Assembly (NCBI GenBank): GCA_015178975.1
Contig: WHVD01000008.1
Coordinates: forward strand, 744,001 to 808,000
DNA length: 64,000 nucleotides
DNA from: Hysterangium stoloniferum
Lineage: Eukaryota; Basidiomycota; Agaricomycetes; Hysterangiales; Hysterangiaceae
Reading direction: 5' to 3'
A program made the translations under genes and the position numbers. This document shows positions 1-11,999 of the stretch, in pieces. The notes beneath the pieces are model-generated. The model worked only from the letters and a program-made list of their open reading frames with translations, was not told the origin of the DNA and did no database searches. Each line of letters begins with the position of its first letter. Position 1 is the first letter of the stretch.

Positions 1-271
1 TTGATAAGCTATTGAGAGACCGACCTTCAGTTTATCAACTAAAATATGTAGGCAAAAACTTACCAGAGAGCCAAACGGGCCGATCAAACACCATTTAGTG
101 ATGTAAAAATCGATTGAGACCAGATCTGAAATCCGCAGACAAAAAGACGATCCAAGAAGTAAGATCAAAAAACAAAACCAAAACAATAAAAGGGACGGCA
201 TAGTGGTGAGGATAAATAAGACGGTTCACATAAGCCAGACAAAACACGGCTGGAAACAGTGTGGGAGGAAA

Positions 272-1421
272 CTAGTCTCCAAGCCACAACCCCTTCATCC
301 TTGCAGCAAGTCCAAGATACTTCTCAAACGCAGGAAGGTAACACGGGCCATTGTAAGAGAGGGCGGGATCTTGCCGATTCATTCTATTGTCATCCATCTC
401 CATGTCATCGTTGCCCATCAAGGAGTCCGAGTCGGAGTTGGAGTCGCTGTAGTTCAAACTAGTGTCAGAAGATGCATAGTAGTCCTTAGAGGACCATACA
501 GCGGGGCGAAGGCGACAGTTGATATCGGGGTACGGGGTATCGACATATTCGCCCTCCGTGGCGGTCATGGTATTCCGACTGAGAGACTCCAACACCGCGA
601 GCGGTCGTCCGTTGCAGGAGAGGACGCGGTCATTGACGGGCCTGGTGACAGGAGAGCGACGGTAGGCGAGGAAGGGACCCGTTGCGTCAGGGGACTGATG
701 ACAATAATCAACAGACAGTCATAGATTAGTCTTAATAAAACACATTACTTTCGCAGACGCGGCAGCATCACGTCCCCACCTAGAGCTGACGATCTTGTGA
801 TCGGTACTTTCGGCGTCCGTGCCGGCAGGTGGTGATTTAGAACGAGAAGCTCGCTTTTGGTAGGGGGCGAGCTTCTGACGGGCCTGCGTGTTTCTTCCAT
901 TGCGCGATCGGGTTCTCCTATCGTAGGAGCCGTCCGTATCGGAGTCTCTCTCCGTAATCCTGAAATGGGTGCAGAGTCATTAGCATAGAAACGTGACTAG
1001 TGAGGAGAATGAGAAACGTACAAGTTGAGCGTCTTCAACTTGGTAATGCACTGCGAGAGAGGACATTGGTGAGATAAATGAGTGTACTGCAATGTCGACT
1101 AGCACTTACTGCATCAATGCAAGACTGAGAGGACGCGGCCCTATATATAGCAGGTAGCGTCAGTGATATATATATGGTTAAGCACTAGTGAACCTTACAA
1201 ATGCATGTTGTCAAAATCAGCCACAAACTGATGGAGGGTATGAGCGAACGTATATGAGATATCATTTGACGACGTACACTCTCAATCAGAGCCTGATCGA
1301 CGTCAGGGTATTTGGTGGTGATATCCTTCACCACACGCGTCTTGCGGAACGGGCGTCCCTTGGGTGAGGCAAGGTGCTGAGGAAGAGAGGACGAAAGGGT
1401 TCCTAGATCGAGTGCAGACAT
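272..1421 (-). CDS. hypothetical serine/arginine-rich protein, multi-exon
   Basis: I do not recognise the family. The start is placed at the ATG at 1421, which opens MSALDLGTLSSSLPQHL. Exon 1 ends near 1280 at a GTACGT donor after ...ALIES. Later exons run about 749-960 (Arg/Ser/Lys-rich, with RRTRSRNGRNTQARQK and KRASRSKSPP) and 272-694, separated by a clear intron at 695-748 (GTAATG...TCATCAG) and one near 961-1020 (GTACGT...TTTCAG). The last exon holds an acidic Ser/Asp/Asn run (SLNYSDSNSDSDSLMG) and ends ...LAARMKGLWLGD. Low complexity and basic SR-like patches suggest a disordered, possibly nuclear protein, which is inference. The small exons between 1080 and 1260 do not join in one frame by any simple model I tried, so that part is approximate. 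Confidence 0.5.
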
Positions 1422-4020
1422 CTTGAGTGCTTGGGTATGAGGCTGGCGGAAATCGATGGTGGGTGGTGGTGAAAAGACAAAGAGCGGAGCTCCGTAGACG
1501 CCTAACATCCCTTTTATACTCTTTAAGGGTCGAAGCCGTCACAATTTCTATTGAAGACCAGATGACAAGGCGAATCAAAGTTTCAGAAGAGTCCCCGAAA
1601 ACTCCTGAGAATAATGATCATATTTGATATTTTCGAAGATTGGTAGGAAATAGAGAAAAAAAAAGGCTGAAACATTGTTCTCCAACTTCATGTGACTTAC
1701 ATCAACCAGTGCTAGTGTCACAATATCATCCAATACAAGGAAAATGACAGGTAGAGCATCAGCGCAATGAGCAGAGACGATTCTTAACGTGTCACAGCGG
1801 CGGTTGGTCCGAACATAGTCCGCCAAAATGAGAAATCATGCGCAAGAGCTGTATAAATATTGGGTACGACATCAGGATATAATGAGCAAGCTCCAAAAGA
1901 TATAAATAAAATTGGATGTGGTTTGGGAAGAAAAGTATCGCAGTAGACGTCACAGGATGATTCCCCAGAGGTAGGTATTGGAATGGAAGGAGGACCGAAC
2001 AAACAAACACATTGAGGAGACCCCGATTGTGTTCGGGTTGCCAATTGACAGTGGACACAGCGACACATCGCCGCTGCATTGATTTCAAATTGTATCGCTA
2101 ATCTGAAACTGACACTTGCTATTGAACAAAAAATTGCTCCCGTTGTATATCCTAGTGGGTTTTAAAGTTTCCGAATCAAGGCTAAGAAATGTATAAGCAG
2201 TGCAATTCTTGGGAGTATACAGCCTAGATTTCGTGATTTCTTCAACAGGGCTAAGAGCAGCGGCGTCATTCGTCATCGTTCAGAGGAAGCCAAATGGTGT
2301 TGTGCCCTCCCACGCTGACTAAGCCCCACCACATTCGGAAGGCGTTGCAACACGACGTTTCTCGCTAAGGTTTGATTTCCCTCATGTATCTGATACTCCC
2401 CTTATACCTATATATCCACTACACACTAGGGAATGGCTCATTTATTGACATATCGATGTTTTTATTTGACGCGAACCGGAAGTCCCTCGCCCCTATAGTT
2501 TCATGGCCACTTTGACATCAACCTTCGCTTCAACTGTTATCTATGGTGGAAAAGCAGTCAGAGGATCGATTATGTACCTGTCGCTCATGGGCGTCATCGA
2601 TGAGCACACTGTAGAGCCGTGCTTCGCAAACACAATCGACTCTAATATTACTTCCCCGTAAACAGTACTGTGTCTAGCTGTAGAAGTGTATTCTCTTAGC
2701 ATACATATGCTTACTATGGGAAGCAAGAAATTGTCTCTTCACCTGATGCTCAATGAGATATATCATGCCAGTCCTCGCATCCCTCTTGTATCATCGCACT
2801 TTGTTCTTCGTCCGCCAGTCGTGCTTCCTGTCTAAAGCGGACTTACAGTAATTCACCACCAGACTGCTCTCTCATCTGTACTCATGTCACGGAAAATTTA
2901 GTCAGCAGCCGAAAGCAAGCCGTCCCTTTTGCGTGCGGAATGTCTTCCATAATGACATTGCCTCCATGAGGTTCGAGGTATCCCCCTGCACCACGAGAAA
3001 TGTGACGCGTTAGAAAAGTGGAAAAAGCTAGTACTCAGACGTCGTGGACATTAGGTCCGATCTGAGAGTGCATCAGACGAACAGCCGAAATATCGATCCC
3101 ATAATTTGACGATACGCCTGATCTGCATTCATGACCAGTCGTCTGCGCGGCGAGGTTCTGAGTAATTTTCAAATTTAAATTTATATTTGAATTTGAATAT
3201 TCAGCCTACACCTCGTCGGTATGTCGGATCGTCAGTCTTTCGTCCTGTTCCCAATCGCCACATACATATGGAAATCGAAGACCATTGCGGGTGTCGATTT
3301 CCTTGGCTGCAGCTTTACGCTTCCGCGACAGTAGTCACACTAAGTTCCGCGAAATTCACGTGGCACCAGGGCGAGGATCATGTTGTTATACAATGGCATC
3401 TTTTAATCTCAATATGTTTCAGGTTTGAAGACAAAGATCGCGCAGCCATTATTTACGTTAGGGACATAGATGCGGGCTGTGGAGCAGCTGGAGGCGAAGA
3501 AGGGGGAGAAGAGGATACAGGATCTTTAGCATGTGGATGTGTCTGCTGCCTGATGCCTTCATTGGCGCCATGCTGTGCATTGCACTTTATTTAGGTGATT
3601 TATTTTTTATGTGTGATAGACAGTGGACGAACAGTTCATCTTTGAAATACTATAATAATCCTCCCTCGCACCCTGGTAAAACAAAAGTGGAGTGTCACCG
3701 CAAGTTCAACGCAGCGGAGTGCTGATCAATGTAACAGTGTGGAAGGACTTGACCTACCTCGACAGTTGCTTGGTGTTCTGGACAAACGTTCAGCATTAGG
3801 TTTATTTGGAAACAAATTAACTCAATGCTACATTGACTTGAAGTATCGAGTCGAATATCTACGGATGTGCTCAATATCCTTTCTTAAGGTCTGACATTTA
3901 TTTTTATTGCTCAGGTCCCGAGGAGCCCTATAACAACTAACATATGTGATCGAGATCATTAAACGTACGTACACTTGATCGAAGCTGTTCGCTTAGTCAT
4001 AACAGGTGCCTTTTTATGTG
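1422..4020. other. no assignable gene
   Basis: Only short open frames without recognisable domains occur here. Around 1670-2070 the minus strand has two adjacent frames with hydrophobic, protein-like composition that could be an eroded gene, but no family motif is visible. The stretch around 3170-3200 is a run of alternating A/T-rich words. I see nothing else that can be supported. Confidence 0.4.
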
Positions 4021-4256
4021 AACAACGATATTCCCTTGGATGATAAATATCTCTTTATTTCCAAATTGATGAATTCGGTCCCATTGTCTGCTATTATGCC
4101 TTGGACTTTCGCATCAAACTGCATCTCGAGTTTCTGTATATATTCTCATATTTTCTGAATAGCCTCTGATTTGCTTGCTAATGTTTCAATCCATACAGCA
4201 CATGAGTAATCATCAATGATTATTATGAAATATTGTTTCTTATTGAAGCTTATTGT

Positions 4257-4985
4257 TGTTACAACTGTGTCACAGCTGTTTGGCTCTGAGGTTAGTGCTA
4301 CCTATCGATGATTCAAGTTATCGCTCAAGTTGCCACATCGGAAACCATCGCCCCCGATGCTGACGTATGCTTTCACGGTGATCAAACTCCGTTTATGCCC
4401 ACATCAAAATATACTCGTACTATCTGGTTAAGCCTTTGATACATCCCTTTTATTATGATGATCCGTTCTATCCTATATGCCTATATATACTTGTAACCCT
4501 CGAACTATTTCCTTTTCCCGTAATTCCACTCTCGGTTATCTCTTCGGCCTCTGAACTAATCATAAACCTCCCATTCCTAGTCAAGCTTATTGTCAATACC
4601 TTGTTCCGCTCTTCTCCTAGTTAGTATTTTCTAGATGCCTAATACTTGTATATGAACCCGCTGTAGTTGTAGTTATTAGGCAATCAGAATATCGACTCAG
4701 AATACTCTCTTACGCCTCTAGCAGTCTTGTACTAAGAATCCCCACATCCACCTTCGTGTGCGCTTGTCCACTCTCAGTCACCGACCCTTGGCCCGACACT
4801 CAACTTAACCTTCGGTCCCAATCGGTATCTCGCCAAAAGGAACTCGTTAGGATTAGTCTTTGGCTGCCTGAAATTTAAGGACACTCAACGGACATTTGTG
4901 AGGGTGCAGCACATAAGCTGAAGCCAAGTCCTTCCGATCGGTCCCTGTCAGCCAACCGACATTAGTCAGTTTTCAGTTCTTAACA
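4257..4985 (+). repeat. solo gypsy LTR, family A, copy 1
   Basis: The sequence begins TGTTACAACTGTG and ends AGTTCTTAACA (TG...CA) and is flanked by a perfect 5-bp target duplication ATTGT (4252-4256 and 4986-4990). It aligns along its length with 6712-7432 and, inverted, with 25052-25774. No internal coding region is attached, so it is a solo LTR left by recombination between the two LTRs. It is inserted in the integrase of the surrounding Copia remnant; the reading frame resumes after removal (LARLMETISFNKKQYFII). The conserved LTR core with ATAAGCTGAAGCC lies near 4900-4932. Confidence 0.93.
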
Positions 4986-5464
4986 ATTGTCTCCATCAGT
5001 CTGGCTAAATCCATGTGAAGGAGTTCTCTGAGTCGCGTCACTCAAGTTCAGCCAGTTTTAAATGGAGTTCAATGTTGTTTTCCTTTGATGCAAGCAATAC
5101 AATCTGCTTTGAATTCCTCAAAATCATTGATTTCTATTCCAGATGTAAAATGCTGTGCTAGATTTCAGATGGCAGCCATGTGTAGATGGCCCAATCACTG
5201 ATGCCATAACATCAAGTTGCTTGGTGATTTCGTGGAATACACTACAGGTATGTTGTCCAAATTTTCTTGTAATTCACCTTCTGATAAATTCATATATCCA
5301 CATATTGATGATGAGGCTGGAATTGTCCTAAATTGGAATGGGTACACATTTCCCCTTTCGATGGCTTCACCTATGGTTCATCCATTCACATTGACAATTT
5401 TTGAACTATTTATATTCAAATTGACTTGATATCCATCCTTAAAGAGCTGTGTGGGATTCAGTAA

Positions 5465-6640
5465 TCATACCTTGGCTTCAGGTGTCCATTCGACATTTGG
5501 AATTTTGCCTATGAATTCCAGTTCAAAACTCAACATGTTCAATTTCAATGTTCCAACACCCTTGGCATAAATGTAACCACCATTTGCTGTTTGAATCTTC
5601 TTTGGCACATTATACACCATAAAATTGTGTAAGTCCTGGATATTTGGCACATAATGTCCTGATGATGTGGAATCCAGGAAATATTTTTGTTGAATTGTAT
5701 CTTTACCCATGAAAAATACTGAATCCACTGCCATAAACACCCCTCGGCTTGAGACTGAGGTTGACAAGTTATCAGATGTGTTTGCCAGCCCTTTATCCTG
5801 CTTTGGTTGTCCTCCAAATTGCTGAAAATTTTTCTTTTTCCTTTTCAGACAATTTCATGCCCAATGGGACAAGTCTCCACACTTGTAGCATCCTTGTGAA
5901 CTTTTATTATTTGGCCTGCCTCATCCCAGGTTCCCATGTCCACACTGGAATCATCCCTGAGACCTGTTTGTATCACTTTGAGTGTGAAATGCAGAACCAT
6001 CTGCAAACCTGGGACATATTTCTTTTCATATCTCAATCTGTCAAAGCTTGTTGACAATTTCTTTGACAGTATCTTTATCATAGTCAATCATTGTCAACAT
6101 GATATCAAAATCTTCTGGGAGTGTGCTCATTAAAAGACTGAGGTAATCAGAGTCTGTAATGCTATGTCCTGCTTCTAGCAATTTGATTCAAATGGAATCC
6201 ATTTGGGCCTTGTACTTGATTATTCCAGTCCCATCGTACCTCATACATACAAGTTCAGAAAGTAATGTTGCCCAGCTGTTAGCAAGATGTATTCTGTAAG
6301 TATTTTTCAGTTTGTTCCAAGTGTCAACAGGATTATCATTGGTCATAATAGCTACCCTTGGTTCATCTTCTATGTGCAACATTATTTCACTATATGCCCT
6401 CTTCTTTCAAAGCACCCAGGCTTCTTTGATTTCCAATTCATCCTTCATTGGGGCATCCAATTTAGCACACATGGGATTCACCAATTCTCCAGTTACAACT
6501 TTCCACTGGTTCAAAGATTTAAGTACTGTCTTCATACTTGCACTCCATGTAAAGTAGTTGTCCTTTCGTAGCTTCGGAAAGACTTGATATGCACTTCCGG
6601 TACTCAATTCATAGTCCTTGATCTTCTCCAAGGTAGTCAT
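5465..6640 (-). pseudogene. Copia gag and protease remnant
   Basis: The ATG at 6640 opens MTTLEKIKDYELSTGSAY, followed by FPKLRKDNYFTWSASMKTVL, the typical N-terminal Gag signature of Copia elements (UBN2/DUF4219 type). Further Gag pieces follow in shifted frames: DPVDTWNKLKNTYRIHLANS-like text near 6300, and a zinc-knuckle region near 5850-6000 that is not intact. The retropepsin piece at 5465-5767 has FLDSTSSGHYV where the family has a D-S/T-G active site, so the catalytic triplet is altered to DST. Stops and frameshifts separate the parts, so no Gag-Pol can be made. Confidence 0.65.
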
Positions 6641-6711
6641 GATAATAATCCTGAGTTCTTTTACTGATAAGAAGGGCCGGGGCCCATAACCTGAAGATTA
6701 ATGAGTGTGTG

Positions 6712-7432
6712 TTACGACTGTGTCGTAACCTTTCGCAAACCGACGGCCCCCGACGGAATACCCTCGTTATACGTCTCCGACAATACAACACCTCGGAAGC
6801 CGTCAGACCCCCGACGCTGACGTATGCTCTCCGGTCAATCAAACCCGACTACGCCTTTCTGTCTGGTTATGTTTTGATATGTCCCTTTCATCATGTTGAT
6901 CCGTCTCATCTTATGTTCCACATATGTCTAACTATATTTGTAGTCCTCGAACTATTTCCTTTTATCGTAATTTCCATTCTCGGTTATCATCGGCCTCCGA
7001 ACTAATCATAAACTTCCTGTTCCTAGTCAAGCTTATTGTTAATGCCGTTTTCCGCCCTCCTCCCCATTAGTACTTTCTAGACGCCTGTTACTTGTATATG
7101 AACTCGCTGTAATTGTAGTTACTAGGCAATCAGAATATCGACTCAGAATACCCTCATACGTCTGTAGCAGTCTCATACTAGGAGAATCTCTCTTCCGCCT
7201 TCGCGTGCGCTCGCCCACTCTCGGCCCCGACCCCTTGGCCCGACACCTGACTTTTCCTTCGGTTCCGATCGGTGTCTTGCCGAAAAGTTCTTCTTAGGAT
7301 TTAGTCTTCGCCTGTCCGAAATTTAAGGACAACCTACGGATATTTGCGAGGGCGCAGCATATAAGCTGAAGCCAAGTCCTTCCGATCGGTCCCCGTCGGC
7401 CACCGACATTAGTCAGTTTCTAGTTCTTAACA
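6712..7432 (+). repeat. solo gypsy LTR, family A, copy 2
   Basis: Starts TGTTACGACTGTG, ends AGTTCTTAACA, 721 bp, with perfect target duplication GTGTG at 6707-6711 and 7433-7437. Same family as the LTRs at 4257-4985 and 25052-25774. It appears to be inserted in the right-hand LTR of the minus-strand Copia remnant just beyond that element's Gag start. The core motif GCATATAAGCTGAAGCC lies at about 7356-7372. Confidence 0.93.
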
Positions 7433-7689
7433 GTGTGGATAGTTATTATTGTTCTTTATGCTAATTCTCATATATATATATCATACAGGTGGATAGAGTT
7501 TATCCATTAAGTGGATTGATACATCATAAGCTGCATCACCTATCATATCATATGCACAGCTCCACTCATTCCAGTGCCTATACCTTCACTGCTCATATCT
7601 CAATATGGATCCACCATACTTGGTCAATGATGAGTCCTCTTGGAATGTACACTCACTGCCTCTGTTGTATAAACCCATGGGCTATCAAG
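7433..7689. other. probable continuation of the Copia LTR; no gene
   Basis: AT-rich sequence including an ATATATATAT run near 7470. It directly continues the sequence interrupted by the solo LTR at 6712-7432, so it is most likely the rest of the Copia LTR. No coding region is supported. Confidence 0.35.
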
Positions 7690-7935
7690 TTCTGACCAGG
7701 CAGTCTATTTGGATTAGCTCTGATGACTATGCAAGTGAAGACCACGGTAGGCAGTCACTGACACCGACACAAAGACCATTCTTGGCCAATGGTTCTGGGG
7801 TTCTGGATTTTATGTATGCCCCAGAAAACTTTAAAATGGGGAGAAAAAGATCCCACAAATCCAATCGAGACTTTAAATAATAACAGGTAGGTTTTCAAAC
7901 CCTCGCAATCCCTTGACTATTGACTTAGAGCCTTG
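7690..7935 (+). repeat. dispersed repeat R1, partial copy a
   Basis: Shares ordered blocks with 14820-15080, 13727-13930 and 36480-36640: a GACCAGGCAG block, GTGAAGACCAC, a GCCCCAG/GGCAAACTTTGAAAT block, and the GGTAGGTTTTCAAACCCT block followed by TTGACTATTGACTT. No coding capacity and no clear terminal repeats were found. The class is unknown; a non-autonomous element is likely. Confidence 0.6.
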
Positions 7936-7989
7936 GGTTTAGCCTAGGCACCATAGGATTTGCCCACATAGGTGGCACAAAATCCAGAG

Positions 7990-8233
7990 TAAGTGGTTGG
8001 AGTCTATTGGACATTCATCTCTTTTCACAGTTATACACTCCCTCAATGAAGCTTTTTGCCATCGACTAGCACTGGGAACATTCTGCAACCAGCCAACGAT
8101 GCACAATGCTGGGACGGCTTGGGATGCACACCCAATGCCTCTGGGGTACAGGTCCATGGGTGCATTGACTTCTGACCAGGCAGCCTGTATGGATATACTC
8201 TCCGGTCATCCTGGGAGTGAAGACCATGGTAGG
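7990..8233 (+). repeat. dispersed repeat R1, copy b, left part
   Basis: Matches the 5' half of the R1 copies at 14656 and 34583: TCATCTCT, the CATCGACTAGCAC.GGGAA block, AGCCAACGATG, GACCAGGCAGCC and GTGAAGACCA. It is cut at GTAGG by insertion of the gypsy element 8234-13726 and continues at 13727, so the two halves join across the element's target duplication. Confidence 0.75.
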
Positions 8234-8549
8234 TGAAAGGTCATTGATTGACCTCACTCAGTCAACACAGACAGGACTAGATTTCTCTGTTGAGTCGTTG
8301 TTGGTTCGTAAGATACAAAAGGTCCGAATCTGAATCTGTAACTACGTAGGTCAAGAATTATATACCATTGTCGGGCATCTGATACCGGCACAGGGTACCC
8401 AGGATAATTGGGGCTGTGTCATAAGTTAGGGAACAGAGGGGCGGCTCGGCCGAAGTCAGAGACGATCAGATGGAGGAAAAAAGGAGAGTCGAGTGACCAT
8501 GTGAAGCCAATCAGTGATGTGTGCCTGTGGTAATACAGCCAGGATTACA
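8234..8549 (-). repeat. 3' LTR of the gypsy element
   Basis: 316 bp, starts TGAAAGGTCATTG (terminal TGTAAGG altered) and ends CAGGATTACA. By eye it differs from its partner at about eight positions. Several are CG versus CA, for example GGCACAGG against GGCGCAGG and GTCATAAG against GTCGTAAG. Confidence 0.93.
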
Positions 8550-8578
8550 CCCCTCCCCCCTCCAGAAACTTAACTCAG

Positions 8579-11500
8579 TCAAACATCAAGTCCGTTTTCT
8601 CTTTCCCAAACATCTAATGCTTCCGTGTCTTCGATGGCCTTGCGAGGCATCCATTCGTCATGGTCTTTTCCAAAACCCACCCAGCATACCAAATATTGGA
8701 TCCCATGGCCATGCTGGCGTGCATCGACAATCCTATCGATGAGAGTCTCTTCTGTGCCATCTTCTGTGACTACTATGCCCGGGTGGGTGAGTTCTCGATT
8801 GGCAAAAAGGGAGGTGTCATTAGGGATGAATGGTTTAAGGAGGCTGGAGTGGAAACCCGGGTATGAGGTGGGATTGTTGGGAAGTCACAAGGTATAGACT
8901 GATTTGTCGGGGAAGGCATGTGTTATCTTGTATGGGCCATCAAAACGGGGCATAAACTTTGCTACCCGCTTCTTTCCTTTTCGTTTTTAGTTACAGCGGC
9001 GGTGTGAAGTAGATAGCATGACCAAATTGCCCACTTTGTATCGAATTTCTGCACCACGGTGTTCATTAGCGTGATAGGCCTGACGAATTTTTGGGGCAGT
9101 GAGGTTGTCTTGTGCTTCCGGGACATCTAACTCCAGGCAGCACAGGATCTCGTGTGCTGACACCTCAGCAGGGGTGACACCTGGGGGTAAGGGTGTGATT
9201 GGAGGAATGGGTTGCAGGGAGCGTCCAGTTTTTAGCTGGAATAGGGAGAAGCCTGTGGAGGTGTTGATAGTGTTCATGATAGCAAAATGTACGCGGGGAA
9301 GTTGTGCCACCCATCCCTTCTGGTTGATATCAACATGATATCGAATTAGCTGGTTGAGGGTCCTGTTGGTCCGCTTGCTGGAGCCATCGCTTTGTGGGTG
9401 GTAGGCAGTCGACATCTTCAATTTAACTCCTGAGAGTTTGTGTAATGCCTTCCAGAGTTCAGAGGTAAAGAGTTGGTCACGATCTGACACAATATTAAGC
9501 ATTAACCCATTTTCACAGTACCATTCGTCGAAGAGTACGACTGTGATCTGTGCTGCTGAATAGGAAGAATGGATGGGTGCCAAACGAATGTCTGCACCCA
9601 GGGTGTCGGTCATGGTCATGACTGTATCTTTCCCCTGTTTTTCAGGGAGAGGACCAATGAAATCGATGGCAACGGTTCCAAAACAGCCATTGGGGACTGG
9701 AAGAGGATGTAAGGGGCCAGTAGGCCGGCTGGTGCAGTCTTTATTCCTCTGACATTCGGTGCACGAAGGTATGTACGCTGTTTCTAAATCTCGCCTCATG
9801 TTGGGCCAGTAGTAGGAGTGCCGAAGGGCTTCATAGCTCTTGTCGAATCCGGAATGACCCAGAATGTCATGTGCAAGATGATACAACATTTCCCAGATTG
9901 TGATGTCACGAGGGATGACGAGTCGGCGTCCAACATAAAGGAGACTGGCTTCCTTCCTTGCACCTTCAATGCTTCCTGCAGTGATATCACTGTCGAGATG
10001 ATTACAGAAGTCATCATGGATATAACCTTGCTGGATTGCATCCAGTAGGGCAGGGTCAGTAGTGATGTTAAGTGTCCCTCCAACAATGCACCTTTTTGGA
10101 GATCAGGTGTGTGCTAATGCACAGGCAGCGTGCATGGCATTGGTGTCACCGTCAGGCATGCGAGATAGGGCATTGGCGACTGTGTTCTCTTCTCCACGGA
10201 TATAGACAATGTTGAAATTGAAATCTGCAAGGTACATGGACCAGTGCATCTGTTGGCGGGACATCTCCTTTTGTGACTGGAAGTATTCTAGTGTTCGGTG
10301 GTCTGTGTAAACCTGAAAATGGCACCCTAAGAGACTGGTACGCCACTTCTTGATGGCTTTGATAATTGTTAACAGTTCCTTCTCATGGACTGGGTAATTG
10401 CGTTCAGCGTTATTCAACTGGCATGAGTGATAAGCGACAGGTCAGGCCGTGGCCCAATCCTTGCCAAAACTGAGTACAGCACCTGTGTGTCGATCACTGG
10501 CATCTGTAGTTAGGAAGATATTGCCTGTTGGATCATCATAGTCGATTACGGTGAGGCAGTCTGTACCAGTGACCAGCTGTTTGATGGTGTCAAAAGCCTG
10601 CTGGTGTTCCTGAGTCCAGATGGGGAATTGGCGGTCACATTCTTTCGTAGTTAGGGGGGTAAGGACACTGGTGTGTTCTGCCAAGGCAGGGAGGAATGCA
10701 GAAACATAGTGGGTAAGCCCAAGAAAGCCACAGACATTTGTGGCTGTGGTCGGCTGGGGCCAGTTGGTGATCCATTCTGTCTTCTGGGCATCCAGGCGAA
10801 TGCCCTCTGAGGAAATGTGGTGTCCAAGGAAGGAGAGCTCGGTGGCAAAAAGGACGGATTTGTCTGGATTACAATATAGTTTGGCCACACGCAGTGCTTG
10901 TAGTACTTCACATACATTGTTCTCATGTTCCTCCAGTGTCTTCGACCATATAATGATGTCATCCAGGTATACATGGCAGATCTTCCCGAGTAAGTGCCGT
11001 AGCACATCTGTCATACACTGTTGGTGTGTGGATGGTGCATTGCATCCCCCATTGGCATGACAGTCCACTTGTATAGTCCCCAAGGGGTGCATACAGCTGT
11101 CAGGTAGACATCTTCAGGGTGCACCCTGGTCTGAAAAAATGAGTTTGTCATGTCTAATTTACCGAAGATCACACCCTGCCCACAGTCTGACAGAATGTTG
11201 TCCACCCAAGGCAGTGGGTAGTTGTCTCAGATGGTGTTCTTGTTGAGTTCCTGGTAATCATTAACCCATCGTGGTGGGATGTCAAGGGCAGGTATGCCAT
11301 TGCGGTATTTGGGCACACAAAATGCTGGGGATGCATATGCTGAGGATGATGGTCATATTCGTCCTACTGCTAGATGTTCTTCAAGAAGTATTTTCCAGGA
11401 ATCGTGGAATTTCTTCGCTGTGGAATACCCTCGTCCAGCTGCTATCTTAGAGGGGTCTTTTAGACGTATGCGGTGGTGTACATGGGTTGCAATTCAGACA

Positions 11501-11999
11501 TATCTGGTAATCTCAGTGGAAATCAGTCAGAAAAGGTATCCTTCAACTCTGCCTCCTTTTTTGCTAACACTTCCTGTAAAGCGAGTCTCTCAATGGTTTC
11601 GTGCACAGCAGCCATAATTGGGACAGGTAGCAGGTACCCAGCAAGCGGTGGTTCCGAAGTCTCCTTGCACTGGGAGGCTTGTGGTGCCTTGATATGTGGT
11701 GTTATACAGGTTGTTGGTCACTCCCTCTGTCCAGAGCTCTTGGGGTTGATGATGTCATAATTTACCCACTTGTCGCATGCCGTTCACTCGATAGTGTCAA
11801 TCACTATGTGGTGTGAGGAGAGAAAAGACATTCCCAAGATGAGTGGTATGGGTAATCCATCGTTTATTTTCGCATTAAATACTCCTGACTGCCATGCACC
11901 ATTCCCCGATGTCACCTTAATTCTAACAAACTCCTTGCAACTCAAGGGCACATTTGATAATGATGATAGATTGTCTTCAGCCTTAGGCAGCGGAAATCG
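8579..11999 (-). pseudogene. gypsy pol: protease end, RT, RNase H, integrase, chromodomain
   Basis: Continues the Gag-protease frame below 12000. The RT has [17 protein letters not shown] and the catalytic block VYLDDIIIWS intact; the frame shifts near 11050. RNase H has the TTDASDRHTG and NNAERNYPVHEKELL blocks. Integrase (8987-9889) has an HHCC region (HLAHDILGHSGF...CTECQRNK), D in VAIDFIGPL and D in VSDRDQLF. The usual catalytic Glu of DGQxE is Lys (DGSSKRTN). A chromodomain with LVCWVGFGKDHDEWMP ends at the stop at 8579. In-frame stops occur near 8987, 8876, 10441, 11800 and 11999; most are TGA where CGA (Arg) is plausible. Confidence 0.88.

Larger units (their letters stand above)
4021..6690 (-). 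mobile_element. Ty1/Copia retrotransposon remnant, minus strand
   Basis: Read on the minus strand, this stretch gives in order a Copia Gag (from 6640), a retropepsin-like segment (KYFLDSTSSGHYV near 5690), a GAG-pre-integrase segment (HLHMAAI...IACIKGKQH, 5030-5210) and the start of an integrase core (IIDDYSCAVWIETLASKSEA and IIADNGTEFINLEIKRYL, 4030-4250). No reverse transcriptase or RNase H remains; homology stops near 4020. The integrase is split by a solo gypsy LTR at 4257-4985. To the right of the Gag start, a GGTTATGGGCCCCGG stretch (about 6670-6690, minus strand) sits where a primer-binding site would be. The Copia LTR that should follow has itself received a solo LTR at 6712-7432. The copy is dead. 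Confidence 0.75.

Noticed and set aside
203-724. 173-codon plus-strand open frame
   Set aside because: It is the complement of the better supported minus-strand exons with SR-rich composition and clean introns; the plus frame has no domain.
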